Notes: a model not told the origin generated them from the sequence alone. DNA of 64,000 nt from Arthrobacter sp. B1I2 (GCF_030816485.1 NZ_JAUSYC010000001.1:3410001-3474000), one strand, 5' to 3'. Positions 34,950 through 43,898 are shown, numbered from the stretch's first letter. Numbers and translations: made by a program.

Positions 34950-35794
34950 TTGATGTCCTCATCCCAATGTCTGTCGAGCCATGTCCGGACGGACTCCAGT
35001 GCGACGTCCAGCTGAGCCGCCTGCGGATACCAGGCTTTTTCCCACTCAAGAGTCACCGGACCGCAGTATTCGTGGCGGACCAGCAGTTGGCCAAACTCCT
35101 CGGTGGGCAAGGAGCCCTTGCCGATCGGCAGGGGTGTACTGCTGGCGGGCATGTTGGCGTCTTTGATTTGGACGCAGCCGCGGCCGGTCGCCAGCCAGGG
35201 GGCGAGGGTTTCCCACGTCTCTTCCAGCTGTTCGCCTACACGCCAGGGATGCAGGACATCCCATACCACCCCCACGGGTCCGTCCACTCTGTGGAGGATC
35301 GCGGCGATGTCCTTGCCCGTGGGATGCGAATCGTGAGTCTCCAGCACTGGCAGGACGCCGAGGTCAGCGGCGTATGAGGTGATGGCACTGAGCCTTCGTG
35401 CCGCCCGGTCATCTACTTCTTCACGTGATTCCATCAAGGGCGGGACGTCGATGAAGGCGGCAGGTCCGGTATCTGCTCCGGGAAATACCCGGACCATGGG
35501 TGCCCTGAGGTCCCTGGCGAAGGCTATTGCCTGGGTGAGCTCGGCGAGGACCGCTTCATCGGGCCCCGGAGCCGCTACCTTCACGTAGCTCGCGATGGCG
35601 GTTACCTGCACACCTGCAGCCTCAATCCGGCGTCGCAGGTCGCCCCGGGCCGGTGTGCCCATCTGTGGGTCGGCGATTTCCCCCGGCGCGAGCCGCAGTT
35701 CGATGCCCCGGATGCGGTGTTGTTGCAGCCAGGTCAGGACGACGTCCAGGGGTGTCCCTGGTGCGCCCAGCGTTGAGGCGGACGGCGTGATCAT
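34946..35794 (-). CDS. Sugar phosphate isomerase/epimerase (xylose-isomerase-like TIM barrel)
   Basis: Predicted 282-aa AP endonuclease 2-type TIM barrel. Metal-ligand segments typical of the group are visible: LPVLETHDSHPTGKD (about residue 150), VGVVWDVLHPW (about 180), VQIKDANMP (about 215) and VTLEWEKAWYP (about 255). Relatives include inosose isomerases and sugar epimerases; none can be chosen here. It begins 24 nt after the permease stop and overlaps the dehydrogenase start by 4 nt, so it is central to the operon and probably converts the imported or released monosaccharide. Confidence 0.85.
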   Translation of the reverse strand: MITPSASTLGAPGTPLDVVLTWLQQHRIRGIELRLAPGEIADPQMGTPARGDLRRRIEAAGVQVTAIASYVKVAAPGPDEAVLAELTQAIAFARDLRAPMVRVFPGADTGPAAFIDVPPLMESREEVDDRAARRLSAITSYAADLGVLPVLETHDSHPTGKDIAAILHRVDGPVGVVWDVLHPWRVGEQLEETWETLAPWLATGRGCVQIKDANMPASSTPLPIGKGSLPTEEFGQLLVRHEYCGPVTLEWEKAWYPQAAQLDVALESVRTWLDRHWDEDIN

Positions 35795-35818
35795 GTTGTT
35801 CCTCTGGTTTGGAAGGGA

Positions 35819-36688
35819 TCAGCCCTTGAGGCCTGCGCTGGCCATGCCCTCAACGAAGCGCTTCTGGGCAAAGATGAACAGGATGATCATGGGCAGCGTG
35901 GCGAGCGTGGCGCCGGCCATGAGGTAGGGCCATTGCACGTTCAGAGGATCCTGCGAGAAGATCGCAAGCCCTACCTGCAGGGGCCGGAGCTCATCTGAGT
36001 TGGTGACGATGAGGGGCCACAGGAAGCTGTTCCACGCCGCTTCAATCTGGAAGACACCGATGGTGACCAGAGCCGGCTTGACCAGGGGCGTCATGATCCG
36101 GAAGAAGATCCCGAACTCTCCAAGTCCGTCCACCCGCGCTGCGTCGGCCAGCTCGGAAGGAAGCGTGACGTAGAACTGGCGGGCCAGGAAGGTATAGAGC
36201 GGTGCGATCGCCAAGGGAATGATCAGAGCCCACCAGGTGTTGAGCCACCCGGTCCCGCCCATCCCGAGGATGTCATTGCCGCCAAAGAAGGGAATGGACT
36301 TCACCAGCAGGAACAACGGCACCAGAATGATCTGGAAGGGAACCATCATCAAGGCGATGAAATAGTTCAGGATTCCCTTTGCTCCGCGGATCGGAGCTTT
36401 TGCCAACGCGTATCCGGCCATGGTGCAGAAAACCAGCGTCAGCGCGGTTTCCCCAAGGGTAAGGACCAGGCTGTTCCAGAAATAGCGGAGGAATGGTGCT
36501 GCGTCCATTGCCTCCACAAAGTTGGACCAATGGAATTCCGTGGGCAGCCAGGAGAACGTACCAACTTCGCCGTTTGATTTGAGCGCGGTGAGGATCATCC
36601 AGATGAACGGACCGACCATGAGCAGACTGCCCAGTGCGAGTACGACATAGAGGACTACGCGCCCCGGCGTGAGATTCTTACTGCGCAT
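35819..36688 (-). CDS. Sugar ABC transporter permease, MalG type
   Basis: Predicted 289-aa inner-membrane subunit. Six helices are evident (VVLYVVLALGSLLMVGPFIWM first; LATLPMIILFIFAQ last), and the EAA loop ELADAARVDGLGEFGIFFRIMTPLVKPAL lies about residue 190. I prefer ATG 36688 to one 27 nt upstream because AAAGGA precedes it and because it overlaps the MalF-type gene by only 11 nt. C-terminal FVEGMASAGLKG is typical of the carbohydrate uptake 1 family. No ATPase gene is in the operon, so a shared MsiK-type ATPase elsewhere is expected. Confidence 0.93.
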   Translation of the reverse strand: MRSKNLTPGRVVLYVVLALGSLLMVGPFIWMILTALKSNGEVGTFSWLPTEFHWSNFVEAMDAAPFLRYFWNSLVLTLGETALTLVFCTMAGYALAKAPIRGAKGILNYFIALMMVPFQIILVPLFLLVKSIPFFGGNDILGMGGTGWLNTWWALIIPLAIAPLYTFLARQFYVTLPSELADAARVDGLGEFGIFFRIMTPLVKPALVTIGVFQIEAAWNSFLWPLIVTNSDELRPLQVGLAIFSQDPLNVQWPYLMAGATLATLPMIILFIFAQKRFVEGMASAGLKG

Positions 36689-37637
36689 CCTGGTTTTTCC
36701 TTTGCGAACGACCACCCAGGTAGATGAAGGCAGCGACGAGTATGAGCATGATCACCGTTTCGGCCGAGGCATAACCGAGGCGGAGGCCTTCAAAGGCATT
36801 GTTGTAGATGTCGAAGGTCAGCACGGTGGTGGAATTGACCGGACCGCCCTTGGTCATGACGAAGACAAGGTCGAAGACCTGGAACGTCTGAACGATGGCA
36901 GTGATCAGCACGAAATAGTGGGCCGGGCCGAGGGCGGGCCAGATGACGCTGCGGAAAACCTGCCAGCGATTGGCGCCATCCAGGTTCGCAGCCTCAAGCA
37001 GTTCGTTGGAGACGCCCTGAAGAGCCGCCAAGTAGACGATCATCTTGGCACCCAGTCCTTGCCAGATGCCGACGGCCATCAGAGCAGGCAGGGCCGTGGC
37101 GGGGTCGTTCAGCCACTCGGAGCGGGTCAGCCCGAAAAGGCTCCCTACGGCGTTGGCCAGGCCGGCGCTGGGGTGGTAGATCCAGAGCCATACCGAGGCG
37201 ACCGCCACGGTCGCGGTCACGACCGGCAGGTAGTAGACAGTCCTGAAGAAACCAAGGCCTCGGATCTTTTGGTTTAGTCCCAGCGCGATGATCAGCGCCA
37301 AAACCATGGACAGGGGAACGACGGCGAGCGTGTAAAGGATGGTGTTGCGGAACGCCGCTTGGAAGCGGGCGTCCTGGAACAGCTCGACGTAGTTTTCCGT
37401 GCCGATCATCTGCCAGGCGCCGGAAAAATCGTAGTTCGTGAAGCTCAGAAAGATTGCGGCGAGGGCGGGCACGGCGAGAAAGAATGTCGAGTGCAACAGG
37501 GCCGGTGCCAGGAGCAGCCAACCGGCACGGGACTGCTGTCGGGTAAGACGTGACTTCCGCCCCGCAGGGCGTGCGGCGCGGGTGCTAACCGCCCCCGCCG
37601 CACGCACCGCTGGTTTGGCCTCTTTGAGAGTGCTCAC
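36678..37637 (-). CDS. Sugar ABC transporter permease, MalF type
   Basis: Predicted 319-aa inner-membrane partner of the MalG-type permease. After a basic cytosolic N-terminus (RPAGRKSRLTRQQSRAG) come six helices, the first being LLLAPALLHSTFFLAVPALAAIFLSF; the EAA loop is ELLEAANLDGANRWQVFRSVIWPAL (about residue 210). The GTG start overlaps the binding-protein stop as GTGA. The gene order, receptor then MalF then MalG, is standard for oligosaccharide importers in actinobacteria. Confidence 0.93.
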   Translation of the reverse strand: MSTLKEAKPAVRAAGAVSTRAARPAGRKSRLTRQQSRAGWLLLAPALLHSTFFLAVPALAAIFLSFTNYDFSGAWQMIGTENYVELFQDARFQAAFRNTILYTLAVVPLSMVLALIIALGLNQKIRGLGFFRTVYYLPVVTATVAVASVWLWIYHPSAGLANAVGSLFGLTRSEWLNDPATALPALMAVGIWQGLGAKMIVYLAALQGVSNELLEAANLDGANRWQVFRSVIWPALGPAHYFVLITAIVQTFQVFDLVFVMTKGGPVNSTTVLTFDIYNNAFEGLRLGYASAETVIMLILVAAFIYLGGRSQRKNQDAQ

Positions 37638-38911
37638 TTTGACTGCTGCTCCAGAGCCTTGAGCGTTTCCTCGACTGACTTCTTACCCAGAAGGGCATCA
37701 TCAAGGCTTGTTCCAAACGTCCCACGCAATTCGAGCCAATTGGCGGCTCCGCCCTCAAACTTGGCGTCGCCAAGGTTTGCGGCCACGAACGTGCTCGCGG
37801 GGTTGGACTTTACGACCGGCGAATCCGCGGCGTCCTTGCCTGCCGGGACCGCGAAGTTCAGGGTCGCGATGCCGGCCTCAGCCTCCGGCTTGCTGAGCTC
37901 CTGGATGAAGTCCCACGCCGCTGCCTTAAGCTTGCTGCTCTTACCTACTGAGGCAAGCTGGCCGCCGGTGAACATGGAGCCTTCCTTGTCTTTGACGTTG
38001 AAGTAGACGAGGTCATCACAGACGGCCTTGCCTACGCCCTTGTCGGAGCAGTCAATGTAACCGCCGGTGAATCCTATGGCAGCTTCGCCCGTGTTGACCA
38101 GGGGGGATTTCGCGGCGTTCTGTGCACCGTACTTCTGCACGTTGTTCACCATGCTCTTCATCCATTCAAGGGTCTGCACGCCCTCGGAACCGGAGAACTC
38201 TGCTTCGCCGTCGGTGTTGTACAGGGGCTTGCCCAGTGACCCGAGCAGAGCAACGAAGTCCTGGCGGTAGCCACCCGGCGCCGCCCAGAAGTCAAATCCT
38301 GCCTGGGTGATGTTCCCGACGGCATCCTTGACGGTGAGCTTCTCGGCAGCGGTCTTGATTTCGGCCATGGTTGTCGGCGGCTTTGACGGATCAAGACCCG
38401 CCTTCTCGAAGAGTGATTTGCGCAGGGCCAAAGGCTTGGGCCCTGCGATCAACGGAACGGCGTAGACCTTGCCCTTGTATTCCGAAGCCGGGACGAGGGC
38501 GGGGTTCGTCGACTTGCCAAGCGATTCGGCGGTGGCACCGAACGTTGAGAGGTCCTCAAAGACGTTCTTGGCGGCGAACGGAGGCACCCAGCCGATCCCG
38601 GTCACCAGGACGTCGTAACCCTGGCCTCCAGCAATGGAAGTGGAAATTTTCTGGTTCAGGGTGTCGAAGGTTGCGAAGTCAGGTTCGACAGCTACTTGCG
38701 GATATTTGGTCTTAAAGGAAGCCACCACCTTCTCAAGCTCGGCTTTGCCTTCGTTGCTGGCGGGGTAGCTCGGAACCAGGACCCGAAGAGTTCCTGTCAC
38801 TTCCGCGGGGTTCGAAGCGGGGGCAGTAGATGCACCGCCGGAGCCGCAGGCTCCCAGAGCCAGGGTGCCGGCGACTGCCAGCGCGAGAAATCCTGCACGT
38901 CGACGTGCCAT
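37634..38911 (-). CDS. Sugar ABC transporter substrate-binding lipoprotein
   Basis: Predicted 425-aa receptor, first gene of the nine-gene operon. ATG 38911 has AGGAGG 7-8 nt upstream. MARRRAGFLALAVAGTLALGACGSGG contains the lipobox LGAC at about residues 19-22, so it is a lipoprotein. The fold is that of family 1 sugar receptors (TLRVLVPSYPASNEGKAELEKVVASFKTKYP at the mature N-terminus, AAIGFTGGY, KAAAWDFIQELSKPEAEAGI). The promoter contains the TGATATCGATATCA palindrome. It should bind the oligosaccharide made by the secreted lyase. Confidence 0.93.
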   Translation of the reverse strand: MARRRAGFLALAVAGTLALGACGSGGASTAPASNPAEVTGTLRVLVPSYPASNEGKAELEKVVASFKTKYPQVAVEPDFATFDTLNQKISTSIAGGQGYDVLVTGIGWVPPFAAKNVFEDLSTFGATAESLGKSTNPALVPASEYKGKVYAVPLIAGPKPLALRKSLFEKAGLDPSKPPTTMAEIKTAAEKLTVKDAVGNITQAGFDFWAAPGGYRQDFVALLGSLGKPLYNTDGEAEFSGSEGVQTLEWMKSMVNNVQKYGAQNAAKSPLVNTGEAAIGFTGGYIDCSDKGVGKAVCDDLVYFNVKDKEGSMFTGGQLASVGKSSKLKAAAWDFIQELSKPEAEAGIATLNFAVPAGKDAADSPVVKSNPASTFVAANLGDAKFEGGAANWLELRGTFGTSLDDALLGKKSVEETLKALEQQSK

Positions 38912-38959
38912 ATCAAATCCTCCTGATGTAGCCACCCGGCGTTGGATGGCGCTGCATCG

Positions 38960-38988
38960 AGTGTATGATATCGATATCAGAGGCGCAA
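38960..38988 (-). promoter_or_regulatory. ABC operon promoter with LacI-type operator in its spacer
   Basis: On the minus strand, TTGCGC (38988-38983), a 17-nt spacer, and TACACT (38965-38960) form a plausible sigma-70-type promoter. The spacer is occupied by the perfect 14-bp palindrome TGATATCGATATCA (38966-38979), the same core as at 23369-23382 before the lyase. Repression by the LacI protein at 39738 is the simplest model. The site also lies about 85 nt from the divergent YesL-type gene and may act on it too. Confidence 0.7.
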
Positions 38989-39064
38989 GTCACAGCGGTC
39001 ATTCCATAGGATGATGAGACGTGAAGCGGCTCCGGTCCCCCGGCAATGATGCTGCAGACACTGA

Positions 39065-39697
39065 ATGGAAGTTATGGAACAGCAAAGGCGCAGACCCCGA
39101 AGTGCGGCAGTCATGGCTGCTTTTGAAACTGTCGGGGACACCCTCCTTCTGCAGGTCCTGTTCCTGCTCGCCAGCCTTCCGATGTTTACTGTGGTTCCTG
39201 CGGCCGTCGCTTTGCAGCGCGCACTGCGCAAAACGGTCATCGAAGAGTGCCCCGGGGTGGCCCGATTTTTCTTGAGGGAGTTCTGCTGGGCCTGGTCCCG
39301 TGCTGGATATGTGGGCTTGGCCCTGCCGGTAGCCATGGCTGCAGCTGCCTTTTCCATACTGTTCTGGCTGGCAACACCAGGAGTTGCCGGCGTGCTGGCA
39401 CTGTGCGTAATCATCCCGATCTGTGGCATAGGGGCCGCGGCTTACGTGGCACTGTTGGCCGTGTCCATGGTTGCCGAGGATGACGTCACCGGCCCGGAGC
39501 TTTTGAGATCGACTCGGGGTCTGATGCTGGCTAAGTCCCTGCCCCTTGCCGGCTGCATGGTTGTCTTGAGCACCTGGCTGCTTCTGGCCTTCCGCCTGCC
39601 GACCTTGATTCCGCTAGGCAGCGGATTAGTCCCTGCCTTTCTCGCCTGGCTGCTCGTCCGCCAACAAATGGGCGCCCGCAACAGCGCCACGGGATAA
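39065..39697 (+). CDS. DUF624 (YesL-type) membrane protein
   Basis: Predicted 210-aa integral membrane protein with five or so helices (TLLLQVLFLLASLPMFTVVPAAVAL first; LPLAGCMVVLSTWLLLAFRLP last). The pattern VGDTLLLQVLFLLASLPMFTVVPAAVALQRALRK is characteristic of DUF624/YesL, a family often coded beside carbohydrate ABC importers and glycan-degrading enzymes, with no proven activity. ATGs at 39065 and 39074 are both possible. It is transcribed with the LacI gene 40 nt downstream and diverges from the ABC operon. Confidence 0.85.
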   Translation: MEVMEQQRRRPRSAAVMAAFETVGDTLLLQVLFLLASLPMFTVVPAAVALQRALRKTVIEECPGVARFFLREFCWAWSRAGYVGLALPVAMAAAAFSILFWLATPGVAGVLALCVIIPICGIGAAAYVALLAVSMVAEDDVTGPELLRSTRGLMLAKSLPLAGCMVVLSTWLLLAFRLPTLIPLGSGLVPAFLAWLLVRQQMGARNSATG

Positions 39698-39737
39698 CCT
39701 TCCCCATAGAGCTTCAATTGGAACGGCAAGGACGGAC

Positions 39738-40781
39738 ATGAGAATTACGAAAGATTCCCGCCAACCGGTGATCGCCGACGTGGCCCGCCTTGCGGGTGTC
39801 TCCGTACCAACAGTCTCGCGCGTTTTAACCGGAAACATCCCGGTTAGCGAGGAGCGTCGGCAGAGAGTGTTGGCTGCAATCGAAGAGCTGAATTACCGAC
39901 CGAGCTCACTAGCCAGAGCGCTCAAAAGCGGCGAAAGATCGATGATCGCGATCTTTGCTGCCAGCACCTCCACCTATGGCTACGCCAACACGCTGGCCGG
40001 CATCGAGGAGGTGGCGCAAGGAGCAGGCTACTCCGTCGTGATATCGGCTGTGAAATCTTCCGAAGACCAGGATGTGAAAGCCGCGCTCGAAATAGCCCTG
40101 CAACAGCAGCTTGCAGGGATCATCGTCCTCGACTTCGATCCATCAGGCGCAGAGGTGCTAAAGCAACTGCCGAAGAGCATACCCACTGTCGCTGCATCCG
40201 GGTTCTCAGCTGGCCAGCCCGGCTTTCCCTACGCGTTCATTGATGAGTACGCAGCCGGACGCGAGGCCACGCAACACCTGCTCGACCTGGGACACTCAAC
40301 AGTCCATCACCTGGGCCTTTATCCTCTGACCCAGTTCTCGGGGCGATACCAAGGATGGCACGATGCACTCTCGGATGCCGGCATCAAGCCGCCCCCTGTA
40401 CTCGAAGCCTCCCGCGCCCCGAGATCGGGCTACGAGCAAGGACTTCGAATCGCCGCCGATCCAGGAATAACAGCTGTCTTTTGCTCAAATGACGGACTCG
40501 CTCTCGCAGCCCTCCGCGCACTCACCGAGAAGGGAGTAACGGTTCCCGACGAGGTATCCATCATCGGCTGGGACAACCAGCCCTTCAGCGAGTTCACATG
40601 GCCCGCCCTGAGCACAGTCGCCCCCGACTTCAAGGACCTCGGCATTAGAGCCTTCCGTTTGCTCCAACAGCAGCTGTCCGGAGCGGAGGAAATTGCTGAC
40701 TCAACGGTCCGACCCCAACTTTTGGAAAGAGAATCCACCGCCGCACCAGGTCGGCGGCCAGTAGCCTCCCCCTCCCAGTAA
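39738..40781 (+). CDS. LacI-family transcriptional repressor
   Basis: Predicted 347 aa. The N-terminal headpiece is clear: PVIADVARLAGVSVPTVSRVLTGNIPVSEERRQRV (HTH about residues 11-30) followed by the hinge NYRPSSLARALKSG. The effector domain has the usual two lobes (MIAIFAAST, GIIVLDFDPSGAEVL, FCSNDGLALAALRAL, VSIIGWDNQPFSEFTWPALSTV). AAGGACGGAC precedes the ATG. It is the only local regulator of the glycan locus, and two identical LacI-style palindromes lie at the two outward promoters of the locus. The inducer is probably a mono- or oligosaccharide from the glycan. Confidence 0.93.
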   Translation: MRITKDSRQPVIADVARLAGVSVPTVSRVLTGNIPVSEERRQRVLAAIEELNYRPSSLARALKSGERSMIAIFAASTSTYGYANTLAGIEEVAQGAGYSVVISAVKSSEDQDVKAALEIALQQQLAGIIVLDFDPSGAEVLKQLPKSIPTVAASGFSAGQPGFPYAFIDEYAAGREATQHLLDLGHSTVHHLGLYPLTQFSGRYQGWHDALSDAGIKPPPVLEASRAPRSGYEQGLRIAADPGITAVFCSNDGLALAALRALTEKGVTVPDEVSIIGWDNQPFSEFTWPALSTVAPDFKDLGIRAFRLLQQQLSGAEEIADSTVRPQLLERESTAAPGRRPVASPSQ

Positions 40782-41336
40782 GCGCCGTGCAGGGCAACTA
40801 CGTTCACAGCCGTACGCGACCCCTATGTGATTGGACGCAGGTCCAGAGCCAACTCAAGCGAAATTGTCCAGTCAATCCACGCCCCAATCTGACGTCAATC
40901 AGGTTCAAAGGGGTGGTCGGAGTAGAAATTGATCCTTCTATTCTGACAATGCCTTGCGAATACTCTTAGATCGGAAACTGGCAGCCCTGACTCCGCCGAC
41001 CGCCAGCGCAAGCGCCCGGCTTCATCTGGGCCAGGTCGCCCGTTGGTACGTGCGATCGATACAGTAATTGAGGCTCCCGCCCGTCATGGTGCCGCGCTCC
41101 CCGACGCTTGATCGCAATAGGGCATCCGCACTGTTTGTCACGCTGCCTCAAGGGTCCCGCGGTCCTGTCCAACCCGGAAGTCACGCGCCGCGCGTTACGG
41201 AGATACCCGTCGCCGGTGCCAGCACGGGCACACCTAAAGCAGTGTGTTTGTTTCCGCGCCTCGCTCCAATCAGCTCCGGCCGACGCCCGCTCGCCTGTCT
41301 CATAACTAAGGATGAGTACTCGAGGCGAATTCCAGT
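40782..41336. other. Intergenic, no gene seen
   Basis: About 550 nt between the LacI gene and the IS30-type element. Frames are short and overlapping. Part of it (41170-41245) resembles 22988-23055, so it may hold dispersed repeat DNA. Confidence 0.4.
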
Positions 41337-42560
41337 GGTGCCTGCAACACCGGACTTAGTTGACTGGGTTCGAGACTAGCTCGGAGAGGACTTCTGCGGG
41401 CGTTCGGTAGCCGTGTCGTTTCCGTGGCCGGCGGTTGAGTTCCGCGGCGACGTTTTCGAGGATTCCGGGCCCGTGGAACGACAGGTCGGTGCTTTTCGGG
41501 AAGTACTCGCGGAGGAGCCCGTTGGTGTTTTCGTTGCTGCCGCGTTGCCAGGGCGAGTGTGGGTCGCAGAAATAGATCGGCATACCGGTCGCCATCGTGA
41601 TCTCCTGATGCCGGGACATCTCCGCTCCTTGATCCCAGGTCGTCGAACGGCGCAATTGCTCGGGCAGGCTGTTCATCGCGGTGATCATGGCATCGGCGAC
41701 GGTGCGGGCGGTGTGGTCCTCTGGCAGATGCAGCAACATCACATATCCGGTTGTGCGTTCGACAAGGGTCCCGATCGCGGATTTCGATGCCGTTGAACCG
41801 ATGATTAAGTCCCCTTCCCAATGGCCGGGAACGGCGCGGTCCTCGACCTCGGCCGGCCGGTCAGAGATCATCACCATCTCCTGGAACCGTTGCGGGCGAG
41901 GACCCTCCGACCTTTGCGGGCGCCGACGCACCCGCCCGGACCGTAGCGCCGTCGCAACTTCCAGGCGCAAGGATCCGCGGCCCTGGACGTAGAGGGCCTG
42001 ATAGATCGTTTCGTGTGACACCTGCATCTCCGGATTCTCCGGATGCTCCACCTTGAGTCGGCCCGCGACCTGTTCCGGGCTGAACCGGTCGGTGAGCATC
42101 GTGGTGACCTGTTCACGTAACGCTAACCCGTCCAGCTTCCGTGGCTTCGGCCTGCGCGCACGAGCCCACGTCTGCTCCTGCGCGAGCGATGGCGAATACC
42201 GGTCACTGACGCGGTTCCTCGCGATCTCCCGGCTGATTGTCGACGGAGCCCGGCCCAGGAAGGCGGCGATACGACGTACTCCATGGCCCTGGGCAAGCTG
42301 GAAGCCGATCTCTTCCCGCTCACGCAACGACAAAAGCCCTGCACGGGGCACACTGAAATCCGGAAGCGGCGATGGCAACACCTTCTGATGGTCGCTCAAC
42401 CACCGGTACGCGGTCGGACGCGACACCCCGGCCGCCCGCGCCGCTACGGCTACCGCCAGCCCGGCATCCAGCCCTTCCCAGAACGCTAAACGAACACTCA
42501 ACCGCGACCACGGTCTGCCCATCGATGACACCCCACAGAATTCAGGGTGTTGCACTCACC
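41337..42560 (-). mobile_element. IS30-family insertion sequence, apparently complete
   Basis: Terminal inverted repeats GGTG-NNN-GCAACACC are found at 41337-41351 and, inverted, at 42546-42560; adding two outer bases (GT/AC) extends the match to 41335-42562. One intact transposase gene fills the element. No certain target duplication could be read from the short flanks. It sits between the LacI gene and a recombinase scrap, in a non-coding spot. Confidence 0.85.
41356..42522 (-). CDS. IS30-family transposase
   Basis: Predicted 388-aa DDE transposase from ATG 42522 (MGRPWSRLSVRLAFWE); an in-frame ATG at 42555 lies inside the terminal repeat and is less likely. Two N-terminal HTH segments (VAARAAGVSRPTAYRWLSD; GHGVRRIAAFLGRAPSTISREIARN) bind DNA. 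The catalytic core shows all three acids: VPGHWEGDLIIG (Asp, about residue 235), TTWDQGAEMSRH (Asp, about 300) and SPWQRGSNENTNGLLREYFPK (Glu, about 335). No stop or frameshift is seen, so it may be active. Confidence 0.95.
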   Translation of the reverse strand: MGRPWSRLSVRLAFWEGLDAGLAVAVAARAAGVSRPTAYRWLSDHQKVLPSPLPDFSVPRAGLLSLREREEIGFQLAQGHGVRRIAAFLGRAPSTISREIARNRVSDRYSPSLAQEQTWARARRPKPRKLDGLALREQVTTMLTDRFSPEQVAGRLKVEHPENPEMQVSHETIYQALYVQGRGSLRLEVATALRSGRVRRRPQRSEGPRPQRFQEMVMISDRPAEVEDRAVPGHWEGDLIIGSTASKSAIGTLVERTTGYVMLLHLPEDHTARTVADAMITAMNSLPEQLRRSTTWDQGAEMSRHQEITMATGMPIYFCDPHSPWQRGSNENTNGLLREYFPKSTDLSFHGPGILENVAAELNRRPRKRHGYRTPAEVLSELVSNPVN

Positions 42561-42841
42561 ACCTGAACTCGCCACGCAAGGGTTTCGAGACAGTCGGGGT
42601 GTGTAGCGTTTAGGGCACCTTCACCGGGCATTTATGCGGGCGGGGTATACGGGACACCTCGAAATCCGTCCTCGCAAAGCCGCACGTCAGAACCGGATTG
42701 TCGCAGTTAGGGACCGGCTTACGGGACGTTATGCTGACCGTCCCCCCGGGTGGTGGAACAAGACCCGTGAATAGAACGCGGCCGCCCGGGCTCGTACTAC
42801 GAGTACCTCCTGCTTCAGGGGGCCAGATCCAACCATGTACC

Positions 42842-42931
42842 GAACTTGGAATCACCCGCCAGACCCTCTACCCGCACGTGCCGCCCAGCGGGGAGTTGCG
42901 ACCCGACGGCGAAAAGCTACTTGCGAGGTAG
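42842..42931 (+). pseudogene. Serine recombinase C-terminal fragment
   Basis: ELGITRQTLYPHVPPSGELRPDGEKLLAR followed by a stop is the typical HTH tail of resolvase/invertase proteins (ELGVSRQTLYRHV type). No catalytic domain precedes it. The 280 nt between the IS30 end and this piece hold no gene. It may be a partial copy of a mobile element interrupted long ago; it is different in sequence from the relic at 11059. Confidence 0.6.
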
Positions 42932-43046
42932 ACGCACAGGGAGTTACCCGTGTTGCACCTGGACATTTTCAAGGCCTGCGTTCAATTGGGTTGGGGCAAG
43001 CGGCTGGGCTCTGCTGCTGACCCGGTCGACAGCTGGGATATTGCGG

Positions 43047-43898
43047 TCAGGGGACGATACTCCCAAGGCCCTCCCACTCTTTGGTCACGTTGTTGAGAAC
43101 GGTCGTCCCGGTGCCGGATCCTCTTACTTCTCGGAAGCCATACTGGAACCCTTGGATGGAATATTCTTCGGCTGTTCCATCCCTGTACTGCTGGGGCAAC
43201 AGGAGTGCGATGTAATCCTTTCCGACCTTGATCTCAGCATCCTCGGAATACATTTTTTTGACGTACTCGATTCCGGTTGGCTTCTGACCGCCGTTGAGGT
43301 TCGTGAACTTGTCCTGCTGTTGGGGATTGAGGCTCTTCCAGTACTCATCGAAGGAGACGATTCCACCACCCTTGTTGTAGGTCAGCTGAGCACCCGGTTT
43401 CACGTCTCCCTTGTATACCGTTTGGATGGTCATTTTTCCGATGGTCTGGGGGAAGGTGTATTGATCGAAGATGGGGCTGTAGGTGCGTCCACCGTCGATT
43501 GAGTCGATGTGCACGCGGGCCACGACGGGAACCGTGTTGAATCCGTAATATGGGTCCTTCAGGTCCCAAATAAAGTCAGAGGCGGTTTCAGTCTGCTGAA
43601 TTTCGTCACTTGGGATGGTGGCGTATGCGTCATGAGAATTCGCTGCTGCATTGTTGGGGGGCTCGGCAGCCGCGCAACAGGCAACGGAACTTTTATCCGT
43701 GGCGGGCTGTTGCAGTGCTATGGCTGCTCCGCTGACCGCCAGGGCGACCGCCACGCCGGACAGAAGGATCTTTTTGCCTTTGGTGTGCTGGAAGCTGCGG
43801 TTTTCCGGGGTTCCATCTTGGGCAACTTTAGTCAGGAGCTCTTCAATAGCTTTGCTGCGTTCCACGGTGAAGTGCGGTGACCCTGTGATCTCATTCAT
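43047..43898 (-). CDS. Membrane-anchored hypothetical protein, partner of the sigma factor
   Basis: Predicted 283 aa. A short cytosolic N-terminus (SKAIEELLTKVAQDGTPE) and a single transmembrane helix (KILLSGVAVALAVSGAAIAL, about residues 43-62) precede a long external domain (VVARVHIDSIDGGRTYSP, QYTFPQTIGKMTIQTVYKGD, DYIALLLPQQYRDGTAEEYSI). This topology fits an anti-sigma or signal-sensing protein, though no zinc-binding anti-sigma motif is visible. Its ATG overlaps the sigma-factor stop as ATGA, so the two are coupled. CCAAAEPP just outside the membrane could be redox-sensitive. Function is inferred from context. Confidence 0.75.
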   Translation of the reverse strand: MNEITGSPHFTVERSKAIEELLTKVAQDGTPENRSFQHTKGKKILLSGVAVALAVSGAAIALQQPATDKSSVACCAAAEPPNNAAANSHDAYATIPSDEIQQTETASDFIWDLKDPYYGFNTVPVVARVHIDSIDGGRTYSPIFDQYTFPQTIGKMTIQTVYKGDVKPGAQLTYNKGGGIVSFDEYWKSLNPQQQDKFTNLNGGQKPTGIEYVKKMYSEDAEIKVGKDYIALLLPQQYRDGTAEEYSIQGFQYGFREVRGSGTGTTVLNNVTKEWEGLGSIVP

